A DNA stretch of 64,000 nucleotides from CAYREV01 sp964423345 (GTDB lineage: Bacteria > Bacteroidota > Rhodothermia > Balneolales > Balneolaceae): assembly GCA_964423345.1 (NCBI GenBank), contig CAYREV010000003.1, positions 1-64,000 on the forward strand, read 5' to 3'. How positions within the stretch are numbered: position 1 is the stretch's first letter; the number at the start of each line of letters is the position of its first letter. Position numbers and translations under genes: made by a program. Shown here piece by piece: positions 1 to 6,529 of this stretch. Under the pieces are notes generated by a model. The model was not told the origin of the DNA. It searched no databases and worked only from the letters and a program-made list of their open reading frames with translations.

Positions 1-143
1 CCCCTATCGGCTATCAGACAAATCTTATGGTCTATGGTCCCGGTAACTATAAGTTTACCGATTTTTTTAAAGTAGGTTTTCTCCTTGAAATAACCTTGTG
101 GGCCCTGGTCATTATTCTGGTTCCCATCTTTTGGCCGATGTAA
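1..143 (+). CDS. SLC13 (DASS) family permease, C-terminal end only
   Basis: The open frame enters from the left edge and stops at a TAA at 141-143, giving the last 46 residues of a membrane protein. The visible part reads PIGYQTNLMVYGPGNYKF and is followed by a hydrophobic helix ending IFWPM. The GYQTNLMVYGPG pattern followed by a last transmembrane helix is typical of the C-terminal repeat of SLC13/DASS sodium-coupled anion permeases, in which the (S)NT motif contacts sodium and substrate. Inner-membrane uptake of dicarboxylate, sulfate or a similar anion is the family role; the substrate cannot be inferred from this end. A terminator-like hairpin follows at 192-222. Confidence 0.75.
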   Translation, partial: PIGYQTNLMVYGPGNYKFTDFFKVGFLLEITLWALVIILVPIFWPM

Positions 144-191
144 GGCATGGAATTTTTAGACCTATAATTATTAGGTAAGCCTTAAATAAAA

Positions 192-222
192 AAAGCAGTT
201 CCGTTACTAACGGGACTGCTTT
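192..222 (+). terminator. Terminator-like hairpin after the SLC13 permease
   Basis: AAAGCAGTTCCGT (192-204) pairs with ACGGGACTGCTTT (210-222) across a 5-base loop, with one T:G wobble. It lies 49 bases after the permease stop. The A-rich left side and T-rich right edge fit an intrinsic terminator, though the T run is short. Confidence 0.65.
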
Positions 223-330
223 GATTGACTAAGCAATAAACGCTAGATGTATTTATAAATAGCTAATTATTGTACAGGCTCAGTGACTGTATTGCCATCG
301 AAGTTTTCCCAATTAGGATAAAATGAAACC

Positions 331-365
331 AAAATAAAAAGTGCCCGCCAAAAAATGACGGGCAC
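331..365 (-). terminator. Intrinsic terminator beyond the displaced tRNA-Arg 3' half
   Basis: On the minus strand GTGCCCG (365-359) pairs with CGGGCAC (347-341), and the tract TTTTTATTTT follows (340-331). It sits 9 bases beyond the tRNA 3'-half copy, about where the terminator of a minus-strand tRNA gene would be. The intact tRNA-Arg has its own terminator with a different stem at 3525-3571. This supports the idea that the 375-421 copy is the original 3' end, pushed away from its 5' half by an insertion. Confidence 0.75.
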
Positions 366-374
366 CTTATTTGA

Positions 375-421
375 GTACGCCCGGAAGGATTCGAACCCTC
401 AACCTTCTGATCCGAAGCCAG
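375..421 (-). repeat. Displaced 3' half of tRNA-Arg (distal att repeat)
   Basis: These 47 bases match 3578-3624, inside the intact tRNA-Arg, at 45 positions. They cover the 3' acceptor strand, the T arm, the variable region and the anticodon arm up to and including the TCG anticodon. Similarity ends abruptly after base 421, so the D arm and 5' acceptor strand are missing and this copy cannot make a tRNA. Duplication of a tRNA 3' end is the classical footprint of site-specific integration by a tyrosine recombinase. Confidence 0.85.
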
Positions 422-468
422 TCCGAGAAATTGATGTGCGTGAAATGGGCCGCGATTTTGGAATTTCA

Positions 469-488
469 TGTAGTACTTTTTGTAGTAC
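469..488. repeat. TGTAGTAC direct-repeat pair, left end
   Basis: TGTAGTAC occurs at 469-476 and again at 481-488, separated by TTTT, so on a 12-base period. The pair starts 48 bases inside the distal tRNA repeat. The same octamer, with the same orientation and period, recurs near the other end at 3459-3478. Paired short direct repeats beside an attachment core are what arm-type integrase binding sites look like; that role is inferred. Confidence 0.6.
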
Positions 489-556
489 CGAGGAGGAACT
501 GTGGGAAAAGCTTTCCCTTGCCTATTTGCAAAAGTTCATTGGTTGGAAAAGGACCT

Positions 557-2212
557 CTAACTTGTTTGCTTTTGCTCAGCTGTTTGAAATGACCAGTTCC
601 CATACTGCTCAGCAGTAATATCCTCAAGCTGCCGCTTTTGGGTTTCAACTCCAAACATTGCCAGAGCTATTGCAGCAAGACCCATTGGCACAGCACCCAT
701 AAGAGAAGTCCCGAGAATAGAGGGTGAAGCCACTGATAATACAACCAATCCGATAACTATTACACCTCCCGCTTTGCTGATACCTGCTCCCAAGCCACTA
801 CCACGGGACCGCAGGCGGGTAGGATAAATCTCCACGCAATATGCGGACAGTACCGCTACTACCGAGCTGATCCCCCATATAGGCATAACCAGAAGGGCGT
901 AGAGCAGGAATTGGTTGTCGGATACGGCATTGCCGGCAAAGGCAAAGCCTAATAGTGACAAAGCAGTAAATCCACTTAAAAGTATCAGTGTGTTCTTGCT
1001 GCTCCATCTTCCGTACATCCAGGCTATCAGAAAATTAAGAGGGAATCCGATAAGTGCAGAATTGCGAAGCATATAGTTGGCTTCAGCTTCTGTAAAACCC
1101 ATATTTTGCAAATTGGATGGAATCCAAAGCTGAAACCCAAAAGAGACGAACCCAACCCCGAGTGCCAACAGAATGACCGCCGAAGTTATCTTATGGAACG
1201 GCGCCTGAAATAACTGAACGAGACGATCCTGCACGTTTTCTTCTACATTGAGTTTCGTTGATTCATCCTCGATAATTTTGGCACCGTATCGCTGCATTAC
1301 ACTTTTCGCCTCTTCATGGCGTCCGCGGGTAAGCAGGTAGCGTGGCGACTCCGGAATCCAGTTGTTGAGCAGAATGAGGAATACACCCGTAGGCAGTCCT
1401 ATCAGCCAAAGAATTCGCCAGCTGTATATCGGTACCAGTTCGGCGGCTAGCCAGCTGGTCAGAATATAGGCTCCGATAACGTCACCACCTATCAGTACCA
1501 TTACCCATCCACGGTGTCTGGCAGGGATGGTTTCGGCCATAATGGTATACATGATGGGCAACATTCCCCCTACACCGAGACCCATGATGAAACACATAAA
1601 AACATTCATCGCAAAGGTCGGCATTGAGCCACAGATACTGGTGCCAATGAAGGTTACAGCAGCCAGCAGTATAGAGGCGCGTCGGCCGATGGTATCTCCC
1701 AGCCATCCCCAAACAAAAGAACCAATGACGGTTCCTAAAATTCCTGCAAAGGGAACCAGTGCGGCGGGTATGGTTCCATCGGAATTTAAGGGCGATTTTA
1801 GTCCATACTCTTCCGTCATGCCGGGAAGCACAAAGGATAGGGTGGTGGGTTTCATCACATCGATAGTTACAGCAGCGGCCATTACCAGAAGCAGCGCGAC
1901 GTGGGATGAACGTATAGGAGCATCGTCCAAAGCACGCACCCGTAGGTTCATAATTTCAGTGCGTTGAAACTCAGATTTTGGGATTAATCCGTACAGGGTG
2001 AGCAGAAGCCCGGCAACAATCAGAACCATACCGATCATCATGGGCGTATCCATTGGCATCCCTACCAGCCGGTAGCCTGCTTCTTTCGCCTTGACATACA
2101 TCGGCAGATGAAGGATTACCCCAATGGTCACGGCCCATATACCTGCCCAAAAAGACGTTTTGTGAGCATACGTTATCCCGCCGGGTGCCGTTTTCCACCA
2201 ATTGATATTCAC
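557..2212 (-). CDS. MFS transporter (metabolite:H+ symporter type)
   Basis: A 551-residue inner-membrane carrier of the major facilitator superfamily. The loop 2-3 signature GWLGDTIGRR is at residues 169-178, ETIPARHRGW at 227-236 and PESPRYLLTRGR at 287-298. The last resembles the 'PESPRWL' loop of sugar-porter and aromatic-acid:proton symporter relatives. An extra N-terminal module with two hydrophobic segments (about residues 22-40 and 57-77) precedes the MFS core, making the protein longer than the usual 400-450 residues. Substrate unknown. It is the main cargo of the putative tRNA-Arg island and diverges from higBA; its 3' end lies 136 bases from the distal tRNA repeat. Confidence 0.85.
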   Translation of the reverse strand: MNINWWKTAPGGITYAHKTSFWAGIWAVTIGVILHLPMYVKAKEAGYRLVGMPMDTPMMIGMVLIVAGLLLTLYGLIPKSEFQRTEIMNLRVRALDDAPIRSSHVALLLVMAAAVTIDVMKPTTLSFVLPGMTEEYGLKSPLNSDGTIPAALVPFAGILGTVIGSFVWGWLGDTIGRRASILLAAVTFIGTSICGSMPTFAMNVFMCFIMGLGVGGMLPIMYTIMAETIPARHRGWVMVLIGGDVIGAYILTSWLAAELVPIYSWRILWLIGLPTGVFLILLNNWIPESPRYLLTRGRHEEAKSVMQRYGAKIIEDESTKLNVEENVQDRLVQLFQAPFHKITSAVILLALGVGFVSFGFQLWIPSNLQNMGFTEAEANYMLRNSALIGFPLNFLIAWMYGRWSSKNTLILLSGFTALSLLGFAFAGNAVSDNQFLLYALLVMPIWGISSVVAVLSAYCVEIYPTRLRSRGSGLGAGISKAGGVIVIGLVVLSVASPSILGTSLMGAVPMGLAAIALAMFGVETQKRQLEDITAEQYGNWSFQTAEQKQTS

Positions 2213-2307
2213 GGTATTCTGTTTATTGTTTAAAAATGCTAATTATAATAAAAATATTTGGATAAGGTTACAGGCTTCGATTACCTTCCTGCTATATTAA
2301 TTAAATA

Positions 2308-2326
2308 AGTTCGCTATTTGCGAACT
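2308..2326. promoter_or_regulatory. Candidate HigA operator (inverted repeat)
   Basis: AGTTCGC-TATTT-GCGAACT is a perfect 7-base inverted repeat with a 5-base spacer, 28 bases upstream of the higB start. HigA-type antitoxins usually bind palindromes in their own promoter, so this is the natural candidate for autoregulation. An A/T-rich TATATTTA that could serve as the -7 element follows at 2334-2341. Binding is inferred from position and symmetry. Confidence 0.5.
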
Positions 2327-2353
2327 ATTTTATTATATTTAAACGTTGTTTAG

Positions 2354-2686
2354 ATGAAAGTTCACCTAATTAAAGCGAAAACAGTACGGACATTCGCACA
2401 AGATCATGCGTCTTCTATTCAATCTTTTGAAGAGTGGATCGAAAAAGTTAAAAGTGCCGACTGGGATACTCCCCAGGATATGAAACGCACTTTTGGCAGT
2501 GTGGACTTACTCGGAAAAGGCAGCAGCCGGGCCGTTTTTGATATAGGTGGAAACAATTATAGGATCATCTGTAAATACCAATTTGGTATCACCATGGTCC
2601 ATCTGTTTGTAACCTGGATCGGAACGCATGCGGAATACACAAAGTTATGTGATCAAGGCAAGCAATATACCATCGAACAATATTAA
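2354..2686 (+). CDS. higB: HigB-family toxin (mRNA interferase, HigB_toxin type)
   Basis: A 110-residue protein with the layout of HigB_toxin family members. The core (about residues 64-93) contains GGNNYRIICKY and then VHLFVTWIGTHAEYTK, the conserved 'NYRLI...FIGTHAEYDKI' region that forms the RelE-like fold. Such toxins cleave mRNA on the ribosome and are neutralised by the cognate antitoxin. The antitoxin gene follows after 7 bases, and a palindromic candidate operator lies upstream. Within the putative island the pair could act as an addiction module favouring retention. The family call is firm; activity here is untested. Confidence 0.9.
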   Translation: MKVHLIKAKTVRTFAQDHASSIQSFEEWIEKVKSADWDTPQDMKRTFGSVDLLGKGSSRAVFDIGGNNYRIICKYQFGITMVHLFVTWIGTHAEYTKLCDQGKQYTIEQY

Positions 2687-2693
2687 TTGAGTT

Positions 2694-3101
2694 ATGGCAA
2701 CCGATACGCTTAAATACAAGGTCATTCAATTGGAAGAGCAGTACGAGGAGTATTGCGATATTCTTGAGGAATTGGTCCTTGGAGAAGAAAATGAAGACCG
2801 CCAGGATGAAATTGAGCTTCTTACCCTGCTGATCGAAGACTGGGACGAGCGGCATCGCCTGGCACCGGAACTGGATCCTATCGAACTGCTGCAGTCTTTA
2901 ATGGACGATCATGGCTTGAACCAGAACGAGCTGGCAGAAATTGCAGGGGTAGGCAAAAGCTATATTTCTGAGATTCTCAATTACAAAAAAAGAATGTCGA
3001 AGAAGGTAATCCGGAATATAGCAGATTACTTTAAGATTCGGCAGGAGGCTTTAAATAAGCCGTACAAATTAGATGAAGAACGCAAGCTTCAGATGCATTA
3101 A
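2694..3101 (+). CDS. higA: HigA-type antitoxin with XRE helix-turn-helix
   Basis: A 135-residue acidic protein directly downstream of higB. Residues 1-60 form a helical, Glu-rich N-terminal region, typical of the longer HigA relatives paired with HigB_toxin proteins. Residues 63-120 are an XRE-type helix-turn-helix (LNQNELAEIAGVGKSYISEIL, with Gln, Glu and Ser at the expected recognition-helix positions). It should bind and neutralise HigB and repress the shared promoter, probably at the inverted repeat 2308-2326. Toxin-first order is normal for higBA, unlike most toxin-antitoxin operons. Confidence 0.88.
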   Translation: MATDTLKYKVIQLEEQYEEYCDILEELVLGEENEDRQDEIELLTLLIEDWDERHRLAPELDPIELLQSLMDDHGLNQNELAEIAGVGKSYISEILNYKKRMSKKVIRNIADYFKIRQEALNKPYKLDEERKLQMH

Positions 3102-3153
3102 ATAAGCGCAGTCAATGCTGACCTTTCAACTTGAATTGTTCTAAGCCTCTTTT

Positions 3154-3486
3154 TTAGACAAATATTTTATTGAAAACCTTGCGTATTCCTCCTTCTATCC
3201 GCACCAACCATTTCCCACCATACTGATCTATTACTATCCGCAGTTCATGCAGAGACAACTCAAGCAAACGCTCCTTTTCTTCCGGAGATAGCTTGCTTCC
3301 CTCCTCACTTTTGGGAATTGGTGTACTGGTGTAAAGCCAAAGAATATTTTGGGCTTTTCCAAATAAGGCCCGGATTTGAACTGATGCCGATAAGTGATTA
3401 CTTCTCTCGATTGAATTGGGTTTGAGTTTCAAATAATTGGTTAGCAGTGCTTTATCAGTGTAGTCCCAAATGTAGTACCACAGCAA
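3154..3486 (-). CDS. Orphan hypothetical protein at the island end
   Basis: An open frame of 110 codons of unrecognised function. It is a soluble, charged protein with a helical middle (SPEEKERLLELSLHELRIVIDQYG) and a basic C terminus (IRKVFNKIFV). Its only ATG lies so that codons 3-10 (WYYIWDYT) are written by the TGTAGTAC repeat pair at 3459-3478, which argues that the annotated 5' end is fortuitous. It may be the remnant of a gene truncated when the element formed. It sits beside the intact tRNA, where integrase genes usually lie, but no recombinase motif (R..H.R..Y) is visible. Confidence 0.4.
   Translation of the reverse strand: MLWYYIWDYTDKALLTNYLKLKPNSIERSNHLSASVQIRALFGKAQNILWLYTSTPIPKSEEGSKLSPEEKERLLELSLHELRIVIDQYGGKWLVRIEGGIRKVFNKIFV
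3459..3478. repeat. TGTAGTAC direct-repeat pair, right end
   Basis: TGTAGTCC (3459-3466) and TGTAGTAC (3471-3478) are separated by CAAA, giving the same 12-base period and orientation as the pair at 469-488. It lies 100 bases inside the tRNA-proximal repeat. The first unit has one change. Together the two pairs mark both ends of the putative island and are candidate arm-type integrase sites. Confidence 0.6.
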
Positions 3487-3524
3487 AAAAAATATATGAT
3501 TTGTGAGAAAAATGAATTAATAAG

Positions 3525-3571
3525 AGAAGAATAAGAAGAAAAGACCCCGCAAAAATATAGCGGGGTCTTTT
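3525..3571 (-). terminator. Intrinsic terminator of tRNA-Arg
   Basis: On the minus strand AAAAGACCCCGC (3571-3560) pairs perfectly with GCGGGGTCTTTT (3550-3539) over a 9-base loop, and the T-rich tract continues to 3525. It begins 8 bases after the mature tRNA 3' end. The 12-base stem is strong. Confidence 0.85.
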
Positions 3572-3577
3572 GCTTAT

Positions 3578-3624
3578 GTACGCCCGGAAGGATTCGAACC
3601 CTCAGCCTTCTGATCCGAAGTCAG
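3578..3624 (-). repeat. tRNA-proximal att repeat inside tRNA-Arg
   Basis: This 47-base segment, from the tRNA 3' end through the anticodon loop, is repeated at 375-421 with two differences (an A/G after the T arm and a C/T beside the anticodon stem). If the element arrived by integration, this copy was brought in by the element and rebuilt a full tRNA gene. Confidence 0.8.
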
Positions 3625-3652
3625 ACGCTCTATCCAGTTGAGCTACGGGCGC
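3579..3652 (-). tRNA. tRNA-Arg (anticodon TCG)
   Basis: Read on the minus strand, the 74 bases fold as a complete cloverleaf. The acceptor strands are GCGCCCG and CGGGCGT (one terminal G:U), the D arm is GCTC/GAGC, the anticodon stem TCTGA/TCAGA holds the loop CTTCGGA, and the T arm is GAGGG-TTCGAAT-CCTTC. The discriminator is A and CCA is not encoded. Anticodon TCG reads CGN arginine codons. A terminator follows at once, and its 3' half is duplicated at 375-421. Confidence 0.95.
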
Positions 3653-3665
3653 TTTTGTTATTTTA

Positions 3666-3695
3666 AATTTTGAATGATGAATTGCATTCAAAATT
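3666..3695. repeat. Perfect 11-base inverted repeat upstream of tRNA-Arg
   Basis: AATTTTGAATG (3666-3676) and CATTCAAAATT (3685-3695) are perfect inverted repeats separated by 8 bases. The structure begins 14 bases upstream of the tRNA-Arg 5' end, so it covers the likely -33 region of the minus-strand tRNA promoter. It lies 166 bases before the sugar dehydrogenase gene. No gene ends here, so a terminator role is unlikely; an operator or a leftover of another insertion is possible. Confidence 0.55.
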
Positions 3696-3860
3696 GAGCC
3701 TTAAATATCCCGCTTCGAGGGACAAATTACAAGCATTATTCCCATCAAATATATTGATCCCTGCCATCCCGAACGGTTTAGCCGTTGATCCGTGTTGTGT
3801 TATTTTCAAAAATGCACGTGGAAAAGCTGTGATGGTTACCTTCAACAAAAAAATGGTGTT

Positions 3861-4988
3861 ATGAAGAAAGAAATTATTTCCCTTTTTGTATTCTCTCTGC
3901 TCCTGGTTTCGAGCTGCGCGGGGCAGCCCGATATCAAGGTTGCGAATACCGCAACCTCCTATGAACTGGAAACCGTGGTGACCGGCGTCCCCGTCCCCTG
4001 GGGCATGGCCTGGCTGCCGGACGGCTCCATGCTGATTACCAACAGGGGGGGATCGCTCTATCATTTCAACGGCGGCACCCTAAGCGAACCCCTCTCGGGC
4101 GTGCCCGAGGTCTGGGCCAATGGACAGGGAGGACTGCTGGACATCCAGCTGCACCCCGACTATGAGGAGAACGGCTGGATCTATATCACCTACTCCAGTC
4201 CGGAGGGCGGCTCAGGGGCCAACACGGCGCTGATGAGGGCCAGGCTCAACGACGACCGTACCGGGTTGACGGACCAAGAAGTACTTTATAAGGCGGAACC
4301 CAACACCACCCGGGGACAGCATTTCGGCAGCCGCATCGAGTTTGACAAGGAAGGCTACCTCTATTTCAGCATCGGCGACCGCGGCAACCGCGACGTGAAC
4401 CCGCAGGACACCACCCGCGACGCCGGCAAGATCTACCGCCTGCACGACGACGGCACCGTACCGGAAGACAATCCCTTCACGCAATATGATGAGGCCGTCG
4501 GGGCAATCTACTCCTACGGCCACCGCAATCCGCAGGGCATGGACATGCACCCTCAAACGGGAGAAATATGGGTCCACGAACACGGTCCCCGGGGCGGCGA
4601 CGAAGTGAACCGGATCCGCAAGGGCGCCAACTACGGCTGGCCCATCGTAAGTTTTGGCATCAACTACAGCGGTACGGAGTTCGCCGAAGACACCGCCATG
4701 GCGGGGATGACCCAGCCGGAGTGGTATTGGGATCCCTCTATCGCCCCTTCCGGCATGACTTTCGTGACCGGCGACCGCTACCCCCGGTGGAAGGGCAACC
4801 TGCTGGTGGGCTCGCTGAAGTTCGGCTACGTGGTGTTGTGTAAAATCAATAACGGCACGGTCACCGGCGAAGAGATCGCCCTGGAAGAGGTCGGCCGCGT
4901 GCGCAACGTCAGGCAGGGCCCGGACGGCTACGTATATGTGGCTACCGAAGGCAATGGTATCCTGAAAGTTCTGCCAGCAGGAAATTAA
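3861..4988 (+). CDS. PQQ-dependent aldose sugar dehydrogenase, lipoprotein
   Basis: A 375-residue member of the glucose/sorbosone dehydrogenase (GSDH, Asd/YliI) family of six-bladed beta-propellers that oxidise aldoses with bound PQQ outside the cytoplasm. The ATG at 3861 was chosen because it gives a lipoprotein signal, KKEIISLFVFSLLLVSSC, with the lipobox cysteine at residue 18. Family marks include VPWGMAWLPDG, GQHFGSR and EHGPRGGDEVNRI (near residue 240), which belong to the PQQ/Ca site. Length is normal. It should be anchored at the periplasmic or outer-membrane face. GC content is visibly higher than in the preceding island. Confidence 0.9.
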   Translation: MKKEIISLFVFSLLLVSSCAGQPDIKVANTATSYELETVVTGVPVPWGMAWLPDGSMLITNRGGSLYHFNGGTLSEPLSGVPEVWANGQGGLLDIQLHPDYEENGWIYITYSSPEGGSGANTALMRARLNDDRTGLTDQEVLYKAEPNTTRGQHFGSRIEFDKEGYLYFSIGDRGNRDVNPQDTTRDAGKIYRLHDDGTVPEDNPFTQYDEAVGAIYSYGHRNPQGMDMHPQTGEIWVHEHGPRGGDEVNRIRKGANYGWPIVSFGINYSGTEFAEDTAMAGMTQPEWYWDPSIAPSGMTFVTGDRYPRWKGNLLVGSLKFGYVVLCKINNGTVTGEEIALEEVGRVRNVRQGPDGYVYVATEGNGILKVLPAGN

Positions 4989-5074
4989 TAATTTAAAGGC
5001 CGACCTTTAGATAAGGAGGAATTCAAACGGCCATACGTTATCCGTTTGCTGCCACGGAGTGCCGGGCTCGCGCC

Positions 5075-5518
5075 CTATAACTGTTCAAGTATCTGTTTTT
5101 CAGTAAGGGGACGATTGTGCCCTTTCCAGCTTTTTGCCCCCTCCTTGTCTCCGCGGGTGTCCACATAGATCTCCAGTCCGTTGCCGTCCGGGTCGTCGAA
5201 ATACATGGCCCAGCTGATGATATGGTCGATGGTATAGGGCTCAATGCCCAGTTCCTGCAGCTGCTTGTACCGCTGTGCAAAGTCGGTTTTGGAGGGCGCC
5301 TCGAAAGCGATATGAAACAAGCCCACCGAGCCGGGAGGGGCATCCGCGGCATCGCCGCCCAGGGCCTGCAGCGCCAGCGTATGGTGCATCTCATTGCCCG
5401 TCAGGAAAGCGAAGCGGTCGCCCACCCCTTCGGTGAGCTCCAAATCGAAAAGTCCGCGGTAGAATTCCAGGGAATCTTCCAGGTTCCTCACCTTGATATG
5501 TACATGGCCCAGTTTCAT
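5075..5518 (-). CDS. VOC-superfamily protein, extradiol-dioxygenase-like
   Basis: A 147-residue single vicinal-oxygen-chelate domain beginning MKLGHVHIKVRNLEDSLEFY. The three metal ligands of a type I extradiol dioxygenase (CatE-like) are in place: His in GHVHIKV, His in GLFHIAFE and Glu in GNGLEIYVD. Substrate is unknown; family members include catechol 2,3-dioxygenases and glyoxalase-like enzymes. The start at 5518 is preferred over an upstream in-frame GTG/ATG because the domain begins exactly here. It diverges from the dienelactone hydrolase gene 99 bases away; together the two could suggest aromatic-ring degradation, but no other such genes are nearby. Confidence 0.82.
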   Translation of the reverse strand: MKLGHVHIKVRNLEDSLEFYRGLFDLELTEGVGDRFAFLTGNEMHHTLALQALGGDAADAPPGSVGLFHIAFEAPSKTDFAQRYKQLQELGIEPYTIDHIISWAMYFDDPDGNGLEIYVDTRGDKEGAKSWKGHNRPLTEKQILEQL

Positions 5519-5617
5519 AATGCAACTTTTTTGTGTGTTTTTGGATTTAGTTAACCGAGGTCCTTCATTCAATAGGAATTACCAATAATATTAACCCATA
5601 ACCAAAACAAAGGAATT

Positions 5618-6469
5618 ATGAATCCCGTAAAAAATTTTCTGTCGCCGGCTCTTCTGCTTGTGATGATCCTGGCCGGCGGCTGCGGCACAGAAAAGGAAGA
5701 TTTTATCGATAGGATGGAAACAGAGCACCAAGGGGATACGCCCGTGGAAAACGCATCTGCTGAACTTCCCCAGCAATCCGAAGTAAAGGCTGAGACCGTA
5801 ACCTATGCCACGGTCGGCGAAGAGGAGGTCAAAGGCTACCTGGCGATGCCCGAAGATGCAGGCAAGCAAACGCCCGGCCTGATCGTCATCCACGAATGGT
5901 GGGGGCTCAACGACAATATTCGCATGATGGCGAGGCGGCTGGCCGGCGAGGGGTATAAGGCTCTTGCGGTAGACCTCTACCACGGCAAGGTGGCCGAATC
6001 GTCCGATAAGGCGGGGAAGCTGGCCCGTTCGGTGGAAGAGGAGCCTGCCCTGGATAATCTGAGCCAGGCCTACGCTTACCTGGTTGACAAGCAGGGAGCT
6101 TCCGGTGTGGGCACCATCGGCTGGTGTTTCGGCGGCGGCTGGTCTCTGCAGACGGCCCTGGCCATGCCCGAAAAGGTGGATGCGACGGTTATCTACTACG
6201 GGCGTTTGGAGACCGATCCCTCCAAGCTGAAGAAACTGGAGATGCCCGTCCTGGGGTTCTTCGGTTCCGAAGACAGCGGCATCCCGCCTTCTACCGTGAA
6301 GTCCTTTGAGAATGCCCTGAATGAGGCAGGCGTTGAAAACGATATCTATATCTACGAAGGAGCGAATCATGCTTTCGCGAACCCGTCGGGATCCCGATAC
6401 GAAAAGGAGGCGGCCGAGGACGCCTGGAATAAAACCACCGCCTTTTTTGGGAAACACCTGAAGGAATGA
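5618..6469 (+). CDS. Dienelactone hydrolase family lipoprotein
   Basis: A 283-residue alpha/beta hydrolase. The signal peptide ends in LAGGC, so Cys22 is the lipidation site, followed by an acidic linker (about residues 23-60). The DLH domain shows IVIHEWWGLN (oxyanion region), the cysteine nucleophile in GWCFGGG (near residue 170), Asp in GSEDSG and His in GANHAFAN, which is the Cys-Asp-His triad of the family. Export as a lipoprotein is seen in several Bacteroidota relatives and suggests periplasmic ester or lactone hydrolysis rather than cytoplasmic chlorocatechol metabolism. Substrate unknown. Confidence 0.9.
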   Translation: MNPVKNFLSPALLLVMILAGGCGTEKEDFIDRMETEHQGDTPVENASAELPQQSEVKAETVTYATVGEEEVKGYLAMPEDAGKQTPGLIVIHEWWGLNDNIRMMARRLAGEGYKALAVDLYHGKVAESSDKAGKLARSVEEEPALDNLSQAYAYLVDKQGASGVGTIGWCFGGGWSLQTALAMPEKVDATVIYYGRLETDPSKLKKLEMPVLGFFGSEDSGIPPSTVKSFENALNEAGVENDIYIYEGANHAFANPSGSRYEKEAAEDAWNKTTAFFGKHLKE

Positions 6470-6529
6470 TTGACCTACGGAATTTGTGAGAAAGAGCAGA
6501 ATAACTCCCAAAAATTAAAATCTATACTG

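Larger units (their letters stand above)
144..556. other. Gene-free stretch around the displaced tRNA end
   Basis: These 413 bases hold no convincing gene. They contain the permease terminator (192-222), a minus-strand terminator (331-365), the 3' half of a tRNA-Arg (375-421) and a pair of TGTAGTAC repeats (469-488). The short open frames here run through tRNA sequence and encode the usual 'GRIRT/EGSNPS' tRNA shadow peptides. Confidence 0.7.
375..3624. mobile_element. Putative tRNA-Arg-integrated island without a recombinase gene
   Basis: The segment is bounded by 47-base direct repeats of the tRNA-Arg 3' half (375-421 and 3578-3624, two mismatches). Paired TGTAGTAC repeats lie just inside both ends (469-488 and 3459-3478). 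Cargo is an MFS transporter, a HigB/HigA toxin-antitoxin pair and an orphan ORF. No tyrosine or serine recombinase, excisionase or transposase is encoded between the repeats. The layout fits an integrated element that has lost its integrase, or a small element that moved with an integrase supplied in trans. The boundaries are seen in the sequence; past mobility is inferred. Confidence 0.65.

Noticed and set aside
267..330. Minus-strand peptide ending PNWENFDGNTVTEPVQ before a TAA
   Set aside because: It looks protein-like and could be the tail of a lost gene, but it is under 25 codons and runs into the terminator at 331-365, so it cannot be supported.
263..618. Short open frames on both strands across 375-421
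   Set aside because: They read through tRNA sequence and give the standard tRNA shadow peptides; none has codon use or homology of a gene.
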